Below, one piece after another: positions 1 to 13,919 of a stretch of 64,000 nt of DNA; position 1 is the stretch's first letter; each line of letters opens with the position of its first letter. The position numbers and the translations under genes were made by a program. The DNA comes from Lactarius indigo (Eukaryota; Basidiomycota; Agaricomycetes; Russulales; Russulaceae), in the NCBI GenBank assembly GCA_025766275.1, contig JAFKAC010000109.1:1-64000 (forward strand), in the 5' to 3' direction. The notes under the pieces are model-generated. The model saw only the letters and a list, made by a program, of their open reading frames with translations. It was not told the origin of the DNA and searched no databases.

Positions 1-2144
1 GGCGCGTGGCTGCCCGCCTGTGCAAACCATAAATCCGACAGGCATCCCTAGACCCTCACATCAACACGTCAGTAGAAAAAATCCCCAACGTTACAGGACA
101 AGACCATTAAGAAATTTTTTTATTTGGAACGCCGCAGTATCTGGCATGACGCAGGTCTAGTTCCAGTAGATACTCGTCAGGGTCACTTTGTTGATGTCAA
201 CTCGTGAACTTGAATAGAAAAGGGTCCCTATTTAGCGGGATAGTGGCGCCAGTAAAATCGCAACACCTTTCTCCTGGACTTGTAACGGGTCGGAGAACGA
301 GGAACGAGGGGGTCGTGTAGCGACTGGAGAATTCTCATTCTTGGACTTCGACCGGTGCAGGAGAGTTCGAAATCAGGCAGTACTTCCCACGGGTAAGCGT
401 GCGGCTTATTTGAAACCCCGTTTTTGAACTTTAAACTCACTTATACTGTATTACAGTGTATGGCACGCGACTCACTGCCAGTTGGATGGCCTGAGGCCTG
501 ATGCATAGTACTAACGGCTCAATAATATTCAGGTTTTCGGCGATATGCTCAGTATCCACAGACGTACTGCCAGTGAACAGAAAATCTCATCCTCTCCACC
601 GGCCCTTCAACAAGCTTCAAGTTTCAGGAGAACACCCCCCAACCTGGGCAAGGGAGGACCTCAATACGCTTCTGAATTTTTCTTCCCCCATCACATTGAC
701 CGTGACGTTTCTCCTTGTCTAGACCCAACAACTTCTTTCTATGATCCCCGGATTCCGAGGGTTCACCAAGGCGACCATCGTGGTTGAGAACGCGTATGCA
801 CAGGTGGACGACACCGAGGAGGTCCGGAATCTCTCAATTTTTTCCAGAACACCAGAAAATCGGCGTATGTCCAATCATTCAACTCCGATTATGCCCGTCG
901 ATGCTTTGAGGGCGGGATTCCGCCCGATGCCATCTATCTATCTACGCAGAAGGAATACACATTACATCATTGACGACTTGCCCCCTTTTTCTGGGGCATG
1001 AAACCAATATCACATAAAGCCGCCCTGTCTGGCCTCTTCGCCTCCATCAAAGCCTGAGGCTTGAGGGGCGAACGATGGATTCGGAGTCAGTCCCCGCTGC
1101 GCACAGACCCCCGAAACCCCTGTGCTTTCTAGGTAGACCTGGAAGTGATTCCGCCGTAGCCATCACATGGTTGGTTCTTTGGTCATTGGTGACAAGTTTG
1201 CCCGCATTCCCGGAACCACATCAACTAGCCTCATCTTGGATAACCAGACCACCATCTTTTCTGTTGTAAATACGTCCCACCACGTGTATGTCGCCCCAAC
1301 TTTGTGAGAGAGGCTTTGCAAGGCTGCAAAGAGTACAGAGGTACAATAGTAGTAGCGCATGATTACAGGAAGTCATCTAAATGGTGTCTACGTCGACTCT
1401 GCGATACACTGAGACCGAGTCCGTGAGGTTGAGAAGAAGGCACGAGGATTGGGTTGCTTTAGGTTTCGATGTTGAGACGTATAGGATATGACCATTAACG
1501 CCGAGACGCCGGAATTGAGATGTCCGGCAAAGTTTCAATATTGGACGTAATATTCATCTCCTGGTTCATCACGCGACATCATCATTGAGAGTTTGTCAGT
1601 AGCTCTGGCACAAAGGTGGAAGGTGGAAGAGGAAACGAAGGCATGCTACTGTTAGCTCCGTCTCGTGGCTGAGCCAGGAAGCAGTCAGTTCCGGGAGACG
1701 TGTGAATCGATATCGCTGGAAACCGAACTGCAAGACCCCAGCAGTTGTGAATAAGGGTCGACCTGACCCTTACTGTAGAGCTTTACCGGAGAAATCAATA
1801 CAAAAGGAATAACGTATTCGGCTCAAATGTATGGTTCTGTTCTTGGTTCTGTTGTTTTCGGGAGAAGGTGGAGACAACAGGTTGTTTACATGTCAGAATT
1901 TCGATCACTAGATTCTTCTAGAAGCCTGAAGTACAGTAATTGCACACACATCACAAGAGAACAGATCGGTCAGGTGGGCGTGTAAAAGACATGGAGTCAT
2001 GGGGGCTACACGAGGAGTCAAACCCGTTAAGAAAGAACTTTGAAGCCTGTACGGGTGGTCCCGTAACGCTCGATGACCTCGAGAAATAGTCAAAAGTAAT
2101 ACCTTGGTTGGTGCAGTACGAGAGGTTTCGAAGGGTGTGATGGA
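1..2144. other. Left flank, no recognisable gene
   Basis: About 2.1 kb downstream of the first oxidase gene. Only short overlapping open frames occur on both strands (for example 741-1001 plus and 1163-1360 minus), and I recognise no family, signal peptide or splice chain in them. A stretch near 155-210 loosely resembles 7470-7545 beside the second oxidase gene, so part of this flank may be a worn duplicate of that intergenic DNA. The sequence just beyond the oxidase stop (about 2100-2170) aligns by eye with 5250-5310, the equivalent position of the paralogue. Confidence 0.4.
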
Positions 2145-4035
2145 TCATACACCGTAAGGATAGGTATTCTGAATTCCTAAGATGGGGGATTGGGGATTGC
2201 ATTTCTGGTCCTTGATACATTCCACGATCTGCTTGCCTGTTGCTTCGCCCTCAAAATATGCGCCGTGCAAGTACCCTGCGGCCAACCCCCTGCATCAATA
2301 CCGCATGTGACAGACATCTCCGAAATAGCATACCAAAGTATTTCTCACTCATTGCTTCTCCTGAAAACCAGAGACGGCCAAGAGGCGCACGCAAGTTGAT
2401 GCGGTGTTGCGGAACAAAGCTCGCTGGCCAGGTGCTGAAGCTTCCGCGATAAAGCGGGTCGCTGAACCAGCGTGGGAAGAAGAAAGCCGCGGGCTCCGGA
2501 ACGGTCACATTCGGGAACATCGCTCGTAGTACTTCCACCACCTCAGACTGCACATGTGCGTCGGTCATCGCTTCGACACGTTTCGAATAGTCGCCCTGCG
2601 ATCGCAGTTAGCATAACCCGGTCCGGATTCGTAGGAGCAATCGCTACCGTGACAGTGACAAAGACAACACCCGAGCCGGGCATGAAACCAGCGATGTCAA
2701 GACCTTGCCAGACGGGATATCTCCCACGTTCACTGTCGGCATATAGGGCGAACTTACAACGGGATATTGTCAGCGCGCTTTGTTTCTATGGGCGTGTCAC
2801 AGACCTGCGTATCGAACCAGAACTTTTCAGGGAACTGAAGGAATATCTTAGTGTACGTCCCCTGTAGGTGGAATAAGTCACTATTTGTCTCTTTTCAACA
2901 CACGCAGCCCCATTTATTACCATCGTCATGCTGTAGATTGCCTCGACCTTCCACTCCGGCAAAGGTGGATCGAACCAAACGTCGTCATTTTGTAAAACCC
3001 CGAGACTGAAAGTGCAGATCGCATATTGCGCCGTCAAACTCGTCCCATCTGTGAGTGTGACCGAAACCCCCGAGTCGGAATACTCGATTGTCGCGACAGC
3101 GGCCCGGAGGCGGATCTGTGACGGATGGAGGAACTCTGCCGCCTCGGCCTGGATGAGATACTTGAACCCGCGTTGATCAACCGAGAACAAATTTTCCTCT
3201 GAGAAGCCCCCTTGATCTACGTTATATGTCCAGTTCATTCCCTAGCAACAATTAGACTTATCAATCGCCAATCGCCAAGTCATCGCTGGATAGTAAGCAA
3301 GTCGTACCCAGGCCGAAGCGATGAAAGACGATTGCTCCGGCGTCTGTGCGAACTCCCAGTCGAAGGTGTAGTACTCGGAAACAATTTCGTGCGGTGTTTT
3401 TGGCTTCTTGCCGATCAGAGAGTAACCTGCGCGCGCCGTCAAATCGACGAGGTTCCCGGGGAGCCGCGCCGCAGCCGCGATTGTGAATTGAGTAAACGCG
3501 TCGAGCGCATTCTTGAAAACCTCCAAGTAATCCACTGCTCCGTTCACGTCATAAGTCGCTGCGCGTTCTCCCATTAAGGTTGTTTCTGCGTGAAAAGAGT
3601 CGAAGTCGACGCACTCATGCTCGTGTCCGTATCACTTTCGGCGACGTGGAGGTCGTGTTTGAGTGCCAACGAGAAAATCGGGTTCGCAGGACCTTTCCCC
3701 TCCTGTGTACCTTGAATCCAGTTTGCACCAAGCTCGATAGTCAACTGGCGATTGGGCGCGCCGAACGTTGCGCTGCGCATACGACCCCCAAGTTCATCAC
3801 GTGCCTCGACGATGAGGAAATCGGTGATGCCCTGGTTGGCTAGCGTGCGCGCGGCGATGACGCCCGCGACACCCCCTCCAAGTATAAGTACCTGTGTATT
3901 CGGCGCCTGGGGTTCCAAGGGTGCTCCAGAGTCAGTATCCTCACGCGCGACTTGAGCCGGAACAGGTCGTGGAAGCCCGAATGCAGCGCTTGCAAATGCA
4001 CACAGCGCCATGGCATGGAGCGATAAGGAGAACAT
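2145..4035 (-). CDS. Secreted FAD-dependent polyamine/amine oxidase, copy 1 (multi-exon)
   Basis: Flavin amine oxidase, predicted to oxidise polyamines at a C-N bond with release of hydrogen peroxide. The start at 4035 is preferred because it opens a hydrophobic signal peptide (MFSLSLHAMALCAFASAAFG), so the enzyme is probably secreted; an upstream in-frame start at 4137 lacks this logic. The N-terminal dinucleotide fold reads VLILGGGVAGVIAARTL, followed by EARDELGGRMRS. The C-terminal FAD motif is RLWFSGEAMSEKYFG joined over an intron to YLHGAYFEGEA. Exons are joined by short GT-AG introns, including one after SMS, one before NWTYNVDQGG, one before TYTKIFLQFPEKFWFD, one before LYADSERGRYPVWQ, and one before DYSKRVEAMTDA. 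Compared with copy 2 the stop codon is lost, and the frame runs about 20 codons further to 2145. An MFS remnant lies just upstream. The oxidase family is firm; the substrate is inferred. Confidence 0.85.
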
Positions 4036-4169
4036 CGTGTCGCAGGCAGAACGACAACACACCACACGAATAGTTTCTTCACGAAGAAACATGGCAGTGA
4101 GCCTTTTGTGTGCAGGAGCCACTGTTTCTTCGATCAAACGATTGAGGTCTACACAAGTTCCATCTTGTC

Positions 4170-5020
4170 ACATCTCCTGCCTCCTTGCGAGAAGTAGTGC
4201 GCTGATACCGAAGAGGCTGGAGTTGATGATCGGTACAATACGGTGCACATGTCGACCTAAACGAGAAGAGACGACGGACCTGCCAAAGTCCATGCCAAAG
4301 TCCATGACGGGCAGGCGCTCCTCGGGCTTGAGTTCGCCCTAACTTGGTCTTGGCTACACAGAATATGTGCCAAGACAGAACGACCAGAAGGACAGCGGTA
4401 GATACCGATGAAAACGATCGGGAACGACTCAAACCAGATGCGGTAAAGAAAGATTTGTAAGACCGATAAAGACGTCGATGATCGGATCGTAGAACGGGGA
4501 TCTCGGAAGCTGACTTGACGAAAATGCTTGACGCGGACGATAGAGGATATTGGCTGATAACATCTCCGAGGAGAAGGAGAAGAACATGACGAAGGTGGCA
4601 CCAGAGAGCCGCTGATTTTTGATGTGGGTGTCGAAAGTGGTGCCAAACCCCAACAAGCGGACACGGCCGAGGCTCGGTGGCTGATTAAAAGGCTCTAAAT
4701 CATCGGAGGCCCACTTCGGACACCAAAACCGGTGATCGTCTCTCCACCCATTGCAAGAATAGATGGGCGGAGGGCAATTAGTATACCAAAAATGGTAGCA
4801 AGAACCGTGGGATGAGGATGAAGGTATAAACCAAACATGCGACCAATTTGGGGGTCTCACTAGGCCTCCTTCGCTCAGAGGACCCCAGGGGATCGGGTCT
4901 GCGCGTTTTTGTTTGGATCAGAAATCAACTTGAAGGGACAGAACAGTCCGTAGACTGACCGATTTAAAGCCCGTAGGTATGGCCGAAAGCACCAGTCCGA
5001 TAAGCGCAGTGACGTCATTC
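4170..5020 (-). pseudogene. Degenerate MFS polyamine-type transporter
   Basis: Decayed copy of the two intact transporters further right. Recognisable blocks occur in different frames: a counterpart of the PMVW...PQIGR segment near 4850-4930, ANILYR near 4540, the highly conserved WFESFPIVFIGIY near 4400-4440, and the SLFG segment near 4200-4225. Internal deletions make it clearly shorter than the roughly 1 kb equivalent region at 8903-9828, and frameshifts and stops interrupt it. It lies between the two oxidase genes on the same strand, so the locus reads MFS-oxidase twice, which implies duplication of a two-gene unit followed by loss of this transporter. Confidence 0.8.
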
Positions 5021-5346
5021 ATGTAATTATGAGGAAAGACTGGGAATCTCCGACTCGGAAAGTCCGTGTGGGTAGCCCCGTGACAAATACGGTACTTGTA
5101 AGTTCAGTAAATACACAATGTCTGCGGTGGTTGACACCTCTCGAGATGCAAACAGCAGCCCTTCACATAATATGAACCTCTGGCATGACAAGTGGTACAC
5201 GGAAAAAGTCAGCTTGTCATTTGATATACAAGTAAATAGTCAAACGCGATGCCCTGGTGCAGTATGAGAGGTTTCGAAGAATGTGGTCACAGGCTGTAAG
5301 GAAAGGTGTTCCGAACGTACAAGACAAGGGGTCGAGATAGCATTGC
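5021..5346. other. Intergenic spacer between MFS pseudogene and second oxidase
   Basis: About 325 bp with no open frame of interest. Its right part aligns by eye with the 3' flank of the first oxidase (around 2100-2170), as expected for duplicated gene ends. The left part may contain the worn 5' portion of the MFS pseudogene. Confidence 0.4.
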
Positions 5347-7161
5347 TCAGCCCTTGATGCGCCGCACAATCTGCGCACCTATCGCTTCGCCCTCGAAATA
5401 TGCTCCATGCAAGTACCCTGTGGACACCATCATCAGCACCACATGTTACAGAAATTTCCGAAATGAAAAAGAAATAGCATACCAAAGTACTTCTCACTCA
5501 TCGCTTCCCCTGCAAACCATAAACGTCCAATTGGCGTACGCAAGTTAATGTGGTGCTGCGGGACGATGCTCGCTGGCCAGGTGCTGTAGCTTCCGCGATA
5601 GAGTGGGTCACTGAACCAGCGCGGGAAGAGGAAAGCCGTGGGCTCCGGGATGGACACCCTCGGGAACATCGCTCGTAGTACTTCCATCACCTCGGACAGG
5701 ACCTGCGCGTCGGTCATCGCCTCGATACGTTTCGAATAGTCACCCTGAAACGCAGGTTAGCTGGATTCTGACCTGTATTTGTAGGAGTTAATGCTACCGT
5801 GACAGTGGCAAAGATGACACCCGAACCGGGCGCGAAACCGTCGATGTCAATGCTTTGCCAGATGGGATATCGCCCTCGTTCATTGTCGGCATAGACAGCG
5901 AACTTACAACGCGACGTCAGCGTGCTTTACATAGATGGGCGTGACACCGACCTCCGTGTCGAACCAGAACTTTTGAGGAAACTGAAGAAAAATCTTAGTG
6001 TACGTTGCCTGTGGGCGGTCATAGTCACTGTTTGTCTCTTTTCCATATATGGAGCCCTATGCGGTACCATAGTCAGGCTATGGATTGCCTCAACCTTCCA
6101 GTCTGGCAGCGGTGGATAGAACCGAACATCTTCATGTTGTAGTACACCAAGACTGAACGTGCAGATAGCAAACTGCGCGGTCAACATTGTCCCATCCGTG
6201 AGTGTGACCAAGACCTCCGAGTCGGAATACTCAATTGTCGCGACAGTGGCTTGGAGGCGGACCTGTGACTGCTTCAGGAACTCTTTTGCCTCTGCTTGAA
6301 TGAGGTGCTTGATCCCACGCTGATCGATCGAGAGTAAGTTATCTTCTGAGAAGCCTCCCTGATCTACGTTATACGTGAAGTTACTTCCCTGGGAACAGTG
6401 TGACTTATCAATCGTCCGCAGCCCATCACTGGATATCACCAATGACGCACCCAGGCAGAAGCAAGGAAAGATGATTGTTCTGGCGTCTGTGCGTATGTGA
6501 AGTCGAAGGCGAAGTACTCGGAAGCCATTTCGTGTGGTGTTTTAGGCCTCTGGCCAATCAGAGCGTAACCTGCACGCGCCGTCGAGTCTACGAGGTTCTC
6601 AGTGAGCTGTCTACCAGCCGCGACCGTAAATTTCGTAAATGCATCCATCGCGTTCTGGACGACGTCCAAGTAATCCACTGGTCCATTTACGTCATAAGTT
6701 GCTGCACGCTTTCCGGTTAGACATTTCTGCGAGAAACGAGGTTATCAAATCGACGCACTTATGCTCGTATGTGCATCACTCTCGACAGTGTTGAGGTCGT
6801 GTTTGAGCACCAACTCGAAGATCGGGTTTGCGGGATGTCCTTCTTCCTGAGTGCCGTGGATCCAGTTTGCACCGAGCTCGACGGTCAGCTGGTGATTGGG
6901 AACGCCGAATGTGGTGCTGCGCATACGACCGCCAAGTTCATCTCGTGCATCAATGATGACGAAATCGGTGATCCCCTGTTTGGCTAACGTGCGCGCTGCA
7001 ATGATGCCCGCGACACCCCCTCCGAGTATAAGTACCTGAGTATCTGGCACATGTTGGGCCAATGGTGCCCCAGAGCCAGAGACTGGAACAGGTCGTGGAA
7101 ACGCAACTACAGAACCTACGAGTGGGTACAGTGCCGCAGCACGAAGCAACAAAGAGAACAT
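5347..7161 (-). CDS. Secreted FAD-dependent polyamine/amine oxidase, copy 2 (multi-exon)
   Basis: Paralogue of the gene at 2145-4035 with the same exon pattern. The chosen start at 7161 opens a signal peptide (MFSLLLRAAALYPLVGSVVA), so it is probably secreted; the upstream in-frame start at 7188 is less likely. The Rossmann motif is VLILGGGVAGIIAARTLAK with DARDELGGRMRS, then ELGANWIHGTQE. The middle has FTYNVDQGGFSE and TYTKIFLQFPQKFWFD, and the C-terminal FAD motif is RLWFAGEAMSEKYFG spliced to YLHGAYFEGEAIG, ending IVRRIKG. Splice sites are canonical, for example GTATGC...CCACAG inside the last FAD motif. No internal stop or frameshift was seen once introns are removed. The stop at 5347 looks ancestral relative to the C-terminal extension in copy 1. 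Substrate preference cannot be read from the sequence; polyamines are inferred from the adjacent transporters. Confidence 0.87.
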
Positions 7162-8581
7162 CGTGCCGTGTAACGTCGTGCTCAGCAAGGGAACCAGAAC
7201 TATGCCTTAGGATGGATCTGGAAGAAGAGTGACCCCAGAATTTCTTATATGTATGTGGGAGTTCCTGCTTCCAGAAAGTTGTAACAAGCGAGTGCGAGCA
7301 CAAGATGTTTACACAGGTCTCATCTTGATGTGCGGTGGAACCAAATACCACCGGCTTCCATGAAAATTTCTCGCATCAGTACTGTACATCAGTAAAAACC
7401 GGCCTTAGAGAGGTAAGACGGTCTATTACTGTGCCAATGCTCGGGAAAGAGTTAATGCACTGGTGGTTTCGGTGGTGCGAGAATCTAGTTCCAGTGATAC
7501 GCCATGATGCCCTTTGTGGCACTGGTTGTCAACCCACCCCATTCTGGGGACGAGTCACAAGCTCGAACGAATTTAAAAACCCTTTCGGTGCCAGTACAGC
7601 TCTTATCGCACACGGGACCAACCAAAAAAAAAAGCTTTCTCGGTCCGCAAATATGGGGATCAGGGGACAATTGCCAATGAACGGGTCCTTGTAAAGCCTC
7701 GGAGATGTTGTGATGAGATCAATTGCCTGCCACTTTATCGCCTTCCTTCTTTTTAGCCGTTTTTGTATCGATGGGACAGTTTCTCAAATAAGTAGACCGG
7801 GGTAGACGGGGTTTCGGGAAGGCACAAGTAGAAATGCCTATTTTTTTGTGAAATGTTTGTGAAATAATAATAAACAGAAAAAATATGATAAAGGTTATGT
7901 TTTTCCGATCAGATCTCGGATAATTGGTTATCTTCTTTCTCTGTTCAACCCGACTTCCCAACTCAATTTTTTTTTGGGAAAGCGCTCCATCGATATCAAA
8001 ACAGCATGAAGTCCACGGCCACGGATAGACCTGACAAATATGTATGACGAATCGAAAAAAACAGAGATCACTCAGCATTAATCTTTCGAATCGACACACA
8101 AATCTACTGAGAATGCGTTTGTTTTGTTCTTTTTTGTTCTACTTCCTTTGTTTCACTATCAGAGATCTAGTTCTTAAGTTTCAAGCTTCAATTCTCATTT
8201 CCCATATCTTCTCTGCGCATTCAATTTTGTTTCTTAATCTTTTGGAGTGATTATACTACGAGTGATAGCACTACTACGGAACTCGATCGTTCCTTCCCTC
8301 CCCTCTGTGCAGAAAGTGATCTGCTAGATGCAAACTACCAGACTGCAACGTAAAGTAGAATAATTAAATCTGCAGAAATTAGCATGAATAAGATATAGTA
8401 GGTTGTGAGGTAATCAATCTAAGGATCATGAAATGTGACACGCTACAGTGCAGATCCAGACCCAGATGCGGGGTATACGTTATATAGAGTGCTCTACAGT
8501 TTTCGAGGTGAGAACCAAGGGAGAATAACCAAGCCACTTTCCGTGACGATGAACCACTGACAAGAGGGTGGCGTCGACGGT
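7162..8581. other. Intergenic region, partly AT-rich, no gene seen
   Basis: About 1.4 kb between the oxidase start and the end of the first intact transporter. Short frames on both strands (such as 7719-8099 minus) are low-complexity and show no family signature. The part from 7840 to 8250 is AT-rich with T and A runs. It should contain the oxidase promoter (right of 7161) and the transporter 3' untranslated region (left of 8582), but I see no distinctive element. Confidence 0.4.
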
Positions 8582-10430
8582 CTAATCGTAGTCGTGGCGC
8601 GCGCGCTTGCTCGCCATTCGGATGTGCTCTCCATACTTGTAAAGCAAAATTGGAATTGGAATGAAGGCACACGAAAGAAGTGCCAGGAGTGTGCTTGCCC
8701 ATCCGACACCGAGGTTGCGATACATAGCCCCGGCGAAGAGAGGGAACCCGGCGCCAAACATGGACCGAATAAAGTCGTTTCCAGCGAGCACGCTAGCAGC
8801 ATACGTGGGGTAAGCGTCCGCGAGATAGTTCAAGACTGCGTTCTGTTAGAGTTGTACGATCAGAAGTCAGTCATTGTAAGCAATTGACAAAATGGCACTC
8901 ACGAAAAGGAGCAGTGCAGCCATGCCGAATAGGCTTGAACCCATAATCGGGACAATCCAGTGCACGCTCGCCCGAGATGTCCACCCAAACCAGAACAGAC
9001 AGACGGGGACGATGAATGCGCCAACTATCGCGATGGGCATCCGCTCCTCGGGCTTCAGTTCGCCCTTTTCGTTATACTTGGGCTCTTGCACGTAATACAA
9101 GTAGGCGAAGAACGGAGGTATGAGTATGAAGACGCCGACGAAAATGCCGAGGAAGGACAAGCCGAGCATCTGCTCGCGCCAGTGATAGATGCCGATGAAA
9201 ACGATCGGGAACGACTCGAACCAGATGTAAAGGAGGGCGTATATAAGACCGATGTAGATGTTGAGGACGAGGACGATCGGTTCTTGGAAGTTGAGAGCGA
9301 ATGGGCGAACAAGGATGTCGACGGCAACATCTCGGGGCGTCATAGTTGCCGCCGCGATCTCGGAAGCTGACTTTATCGACGGATTTCCGGTCACCTTGCG
9401 AAGTCGCTTGGCCCGACGGTAGAGGATGTTGGCTGCGGACGTCTCTGGAAAGAAGAAGAATAACAGGACAAGCGTGGCACCAGAGAGCCACATGATCTCC
9501 CAAATCGTCCAACGCCAGCCCTCGACGTGGGCAGCGAAGCCACCGACCAGCGGACCGAGGCTCGGTGCGCAGGTGGCGAAAAGGCCCCAAAGCGTCATTC
9601 CGTAAGCCCGTTTCTTCGGGGCATACATATCGGCGATGGTTGCTCCACCCGTTGCAAGAATCGGCGAGCCGAAGAAACCGGTAAGAAACCGGAAGGTCAT
9701 GAGCATACCATAGTTGGTAGCAAGGGCTGTGGGCACTTGTAACACGACGAACATGATGAGGGTGAAGATGTAAACGGGCATGCGACCAATTTGGGGGATT
9801 TCGCTCAAAGGAGCCCAAACCATCGGACCTGCATTGATTTGGGTCAGAAGACAAGGAGGGATATCTGACATGACAGTCTGTTATACTGACCAAGTCCATA
9901 ACCAGCTACAAAGGTTGTTAGTCCAACAAGAGCGGCGACGTTGCTGACGTGGAACTCTGAAGTAACGCCGGATAAGCCAGCGGTGTAGATGGCAGAGCCA
10001 AGGTACACGGCAAAAGTCAGAAGGCACGTCTGGAACATGACCCATGCCTTCTTCCCACTCGACCAGTTCTGCGGGTTCTAATACTACGTGTGAGACATTG
10101 CATTCTCGACGAGAACAAACTCATACGCACATCTGGATCCGTGGGCCCATACCAATCCACCAGTAGAGTATCCGGACCCTTCTCTGGATCTACCTTGGCT
10201 GGGGTATTGGCAATGACGGTTGTCTCCGAAACTACCGACCTGACGTCAGGACTGGGGACATCATTAAGGGTGGGTGGGTCGGATTTTCGTGGCGACGTCT
10301 GTGTTTGACGCTTGCTTTGCCAGATAGCTGGAAGTTCCTTCTCATCTGGGTGGGGGAAAACTCGTGGCCCGAACGCCAAGCGGATGGCATAGGCAAAGAA
10401 GGTATCGTGGAATGCCGCCGCTACGGACAT
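8582..10430 (-). CDS. MFS transporter, DHA1 polyamine (TPO-like) type, copy 1
   Basis: Four exons: 10430-10131, 10077-9891, 9828-8903 and 8842-8582, all with GT-AG introns of about 50-65 nt. The cytosolic N-terminus leads into DWYGPTDPD spliced to NPQNWSSGKK, a hallmark of fungal DHA1 polyamine/drug proton antiporters. Then come a first hydrophobic helix (FLTFAVYLGSAIYTAGLSG-like), GYGLG spliced to PMVWAPLSEIPQIGRMP (the conserved loop 2-3 motif), FRFLTGFFGSPILATGG, GPLVGGFAAHVEGWRW, a central charged loop with ANILYRRAKRLRK, WFESFPIVFIGIYHWRE, and further helices to NAVLNYLADAYP and a basic tail. About 12 membrane spans are expected. It sits upstream of the second oxidase on the same strand, consistent with a shared role in polyamine handling; direction of transport is not determinable. 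Confidence 0.88.
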
Positions 10431-11732
<1,302 letters not shown>

Positions 11733-13919
11733 AACGTGGTTCCGGACGAGTCGACACGTTGACAGATCGATTGCATTAGTAACGCAACGTCAAATCGGTA
11801 ATACTGTAATTTCGTCCTGTTTTTCTTGCTGCAAAGCCAGAACTGCCAAATCCCTTCTGTGCTTTGACCTGTACCTAACTCTATTTCTTCCGGGGAGACT
11901 ATATTGTATGTATGACTAGCCATACACACTCATTCTTTCCCACGGCACTCGCTTCCATTCGCTCCTCTTGGCGTCTAGGGAGTGAAGATGACCCGGAGCA
12001 TGTCGCCTGATTTCCTCGTATCATGGGTTGTCAAACCGAATCTATGACAAGAAGCACCAGTAACTTAAGATCGCACGTCATTCCGAGCACGTGCACCTTC
12101 GTTTTTGTGCCACAGGCAACGAAGTTTCTATAGATTCCAACGGCACGGATCCCACCCCTTGTTAACGCACAACGGGGAGAGTACTTTCAACTTGAGGAGA
12201 GATACGAACACAAGAGAGGGAGTAGCCGGAAACCCTGATGACGCACCTCAAGCCCGGGCGCTCCTGCTTTCGATTAGACTCAGAACAACGGCATCGGGAA
12301 TTGCCATTCCGTGAGAACAGAATGGAAAGTGGACGCATGGAAAGGGTGCAGGCTCATTCGCTGCAAACATATTGTGGGGATTACGCGATGTATGCAGCTA
12401 GGAGGGCATACATATTGTATGAAAGGTAAAGAACTTCTGTGAGGGACGAAACGTGCCGCGCGAGCGCATTGTGCCCGGTGCAGTACATCATCTCGTTCTC
12501 AACATGATGGGTTCTGACACGGCATGCCTCATGGAAACACCTCACTGGTGCCCGCCTTATGTGGTATGCCAAGGGGCAACGCAATGATAGGGACGCGGCG
12601 AGGCACCCATGCTGATGAACGAATTCGGACCGGTCCGAACGGTGCTCTGGCCATTCAGGGAATATTGCCTGCCGAAAACGCTTGCGCGGTGTTGAGCCGC
12701 ACGGCCGCTCACTAAGCTGGCGCTTCAACCAACTTATTCAGTCATCGCGACATTGGGGGGGTCCCGCTGCCCCGTCATATAACCGTGGATGGCGTCATGA
12801 GTCATCACCGAATCCCCACGCACCCACACACGCTGCTGTCTCTGCTCCACCTCAGCCCTCAGAGGAACTAACTGGAGAAATGGCTTCGAGCAGGGTCTGC
12901 AAAAACTCAAAACGCCTCCACCGCACCCCAAGAATAGAGTATTCATCCATGTCGAGCCGAAACATCGTACCACACAAATAACACTCACCTTGATGAGTAT
13001 TTGAACGCCAGGGCGAAGAGTAGTCGAAGGTAAGGTAGCACTAGTCCTACGTGGTGAACTGGGATAGCGCCACTCTTAGAAGACAAGACCGTCCCATGAC
13101 ATTCTTTCGAAGCACGCAGAAATGCATCGTCACGCGTCACCGTCCGATTGGCCGGGGGAGAATCAAGGAAGAATCTGGAGAAGGGCCACTAGTGCGTCTT
13201 GCGCCACGGCGCCCAGTGTTCGAAAGAAAACGAGATAAGAACGAGGATGACCGCGGGTTCAATCGAGTGAGGGCGACCGACATCTGGCCATATCCACTAC
13301 CACATGCCATGGTGACAATCGAAGATGAACCTGAGAACCCGTTCGGTGCACCTCTTGTCGCGCGCAGCATCTGTGGCCATGGCGATAGGCCGATAGCCAC
13401 ACACAGAAATCGGAACTAAGTTAACAGAGGTCAAAATCTGACTCAGCGTGTGATGACCACGTGATGCTGATGTAAACCGGCCCGGGACGGGGGGAAACAA
13501 AGTATTAGTAAGTTATCAAAATTATATTTCCGCACCCCCCTTGGTTGGTATTCTCATCACTGTACTGTACTTTACAGACTGCTCGCCTTATTAGGGGCGA
13601 GATAGACGGGATATAGGTAACATGAAAACCGAGTCTGGTAGAACTGTGCGAGTAATACTGCTGCAAGTGGTAACGCCACTTTGTCCCTGTCTCCTCCGCA
13701 AGGTTCCCCCCTCTGCAGAAAGCGATTGGCGGTGCGAGAACGAGGTCTACGGGACTAAGACATAAAGTAAAAATAATTACATTACATGAGATAAAGCAGG
13801 GTATGCCGATACAGGTACTCTGAAGATTCCGTGGGGAAAACCAGTCGGGCATAAACCGATCATGATGTCAAAGTGGCAGAGAACCCGCTTTTAATAGCGA
13901 CGAACATGCATAGGCGTGT
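11733..13919. other. Intergenic region between transporter copies
   Basis: About 2.2 kb. Part of it is a diverged repeat of the DNA upstream of transporter copy 2: 11930-11990 resembles 16550-16640, 12085-12125 resembles 16700-16750, and 12395-12440 resembles 16765-16815. The block 13690-13740 resembles 8290-8330 downstream of transporter copy 1. Open frames such as 13051-13419 (plus) and 12381-12728 (minus) overlap one another and have no family signature. No oxidase copy is found here, unlike the position left of transporter copy 1. Confidence 0.45.

Noticed and set aside
8040..8250. Small lysine- and phenylalanine-rich frame in an AT-rich spacer
   Set aside because: Low-complexity composition, no homologue recognised, and overlapping frames on both strands.
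9072..9899. 275-codon minus-strand frame in the transporter
   Set aside because: Out-of-frame shadow of the intact MFS exon at 8903-9828, with no domain of its own.
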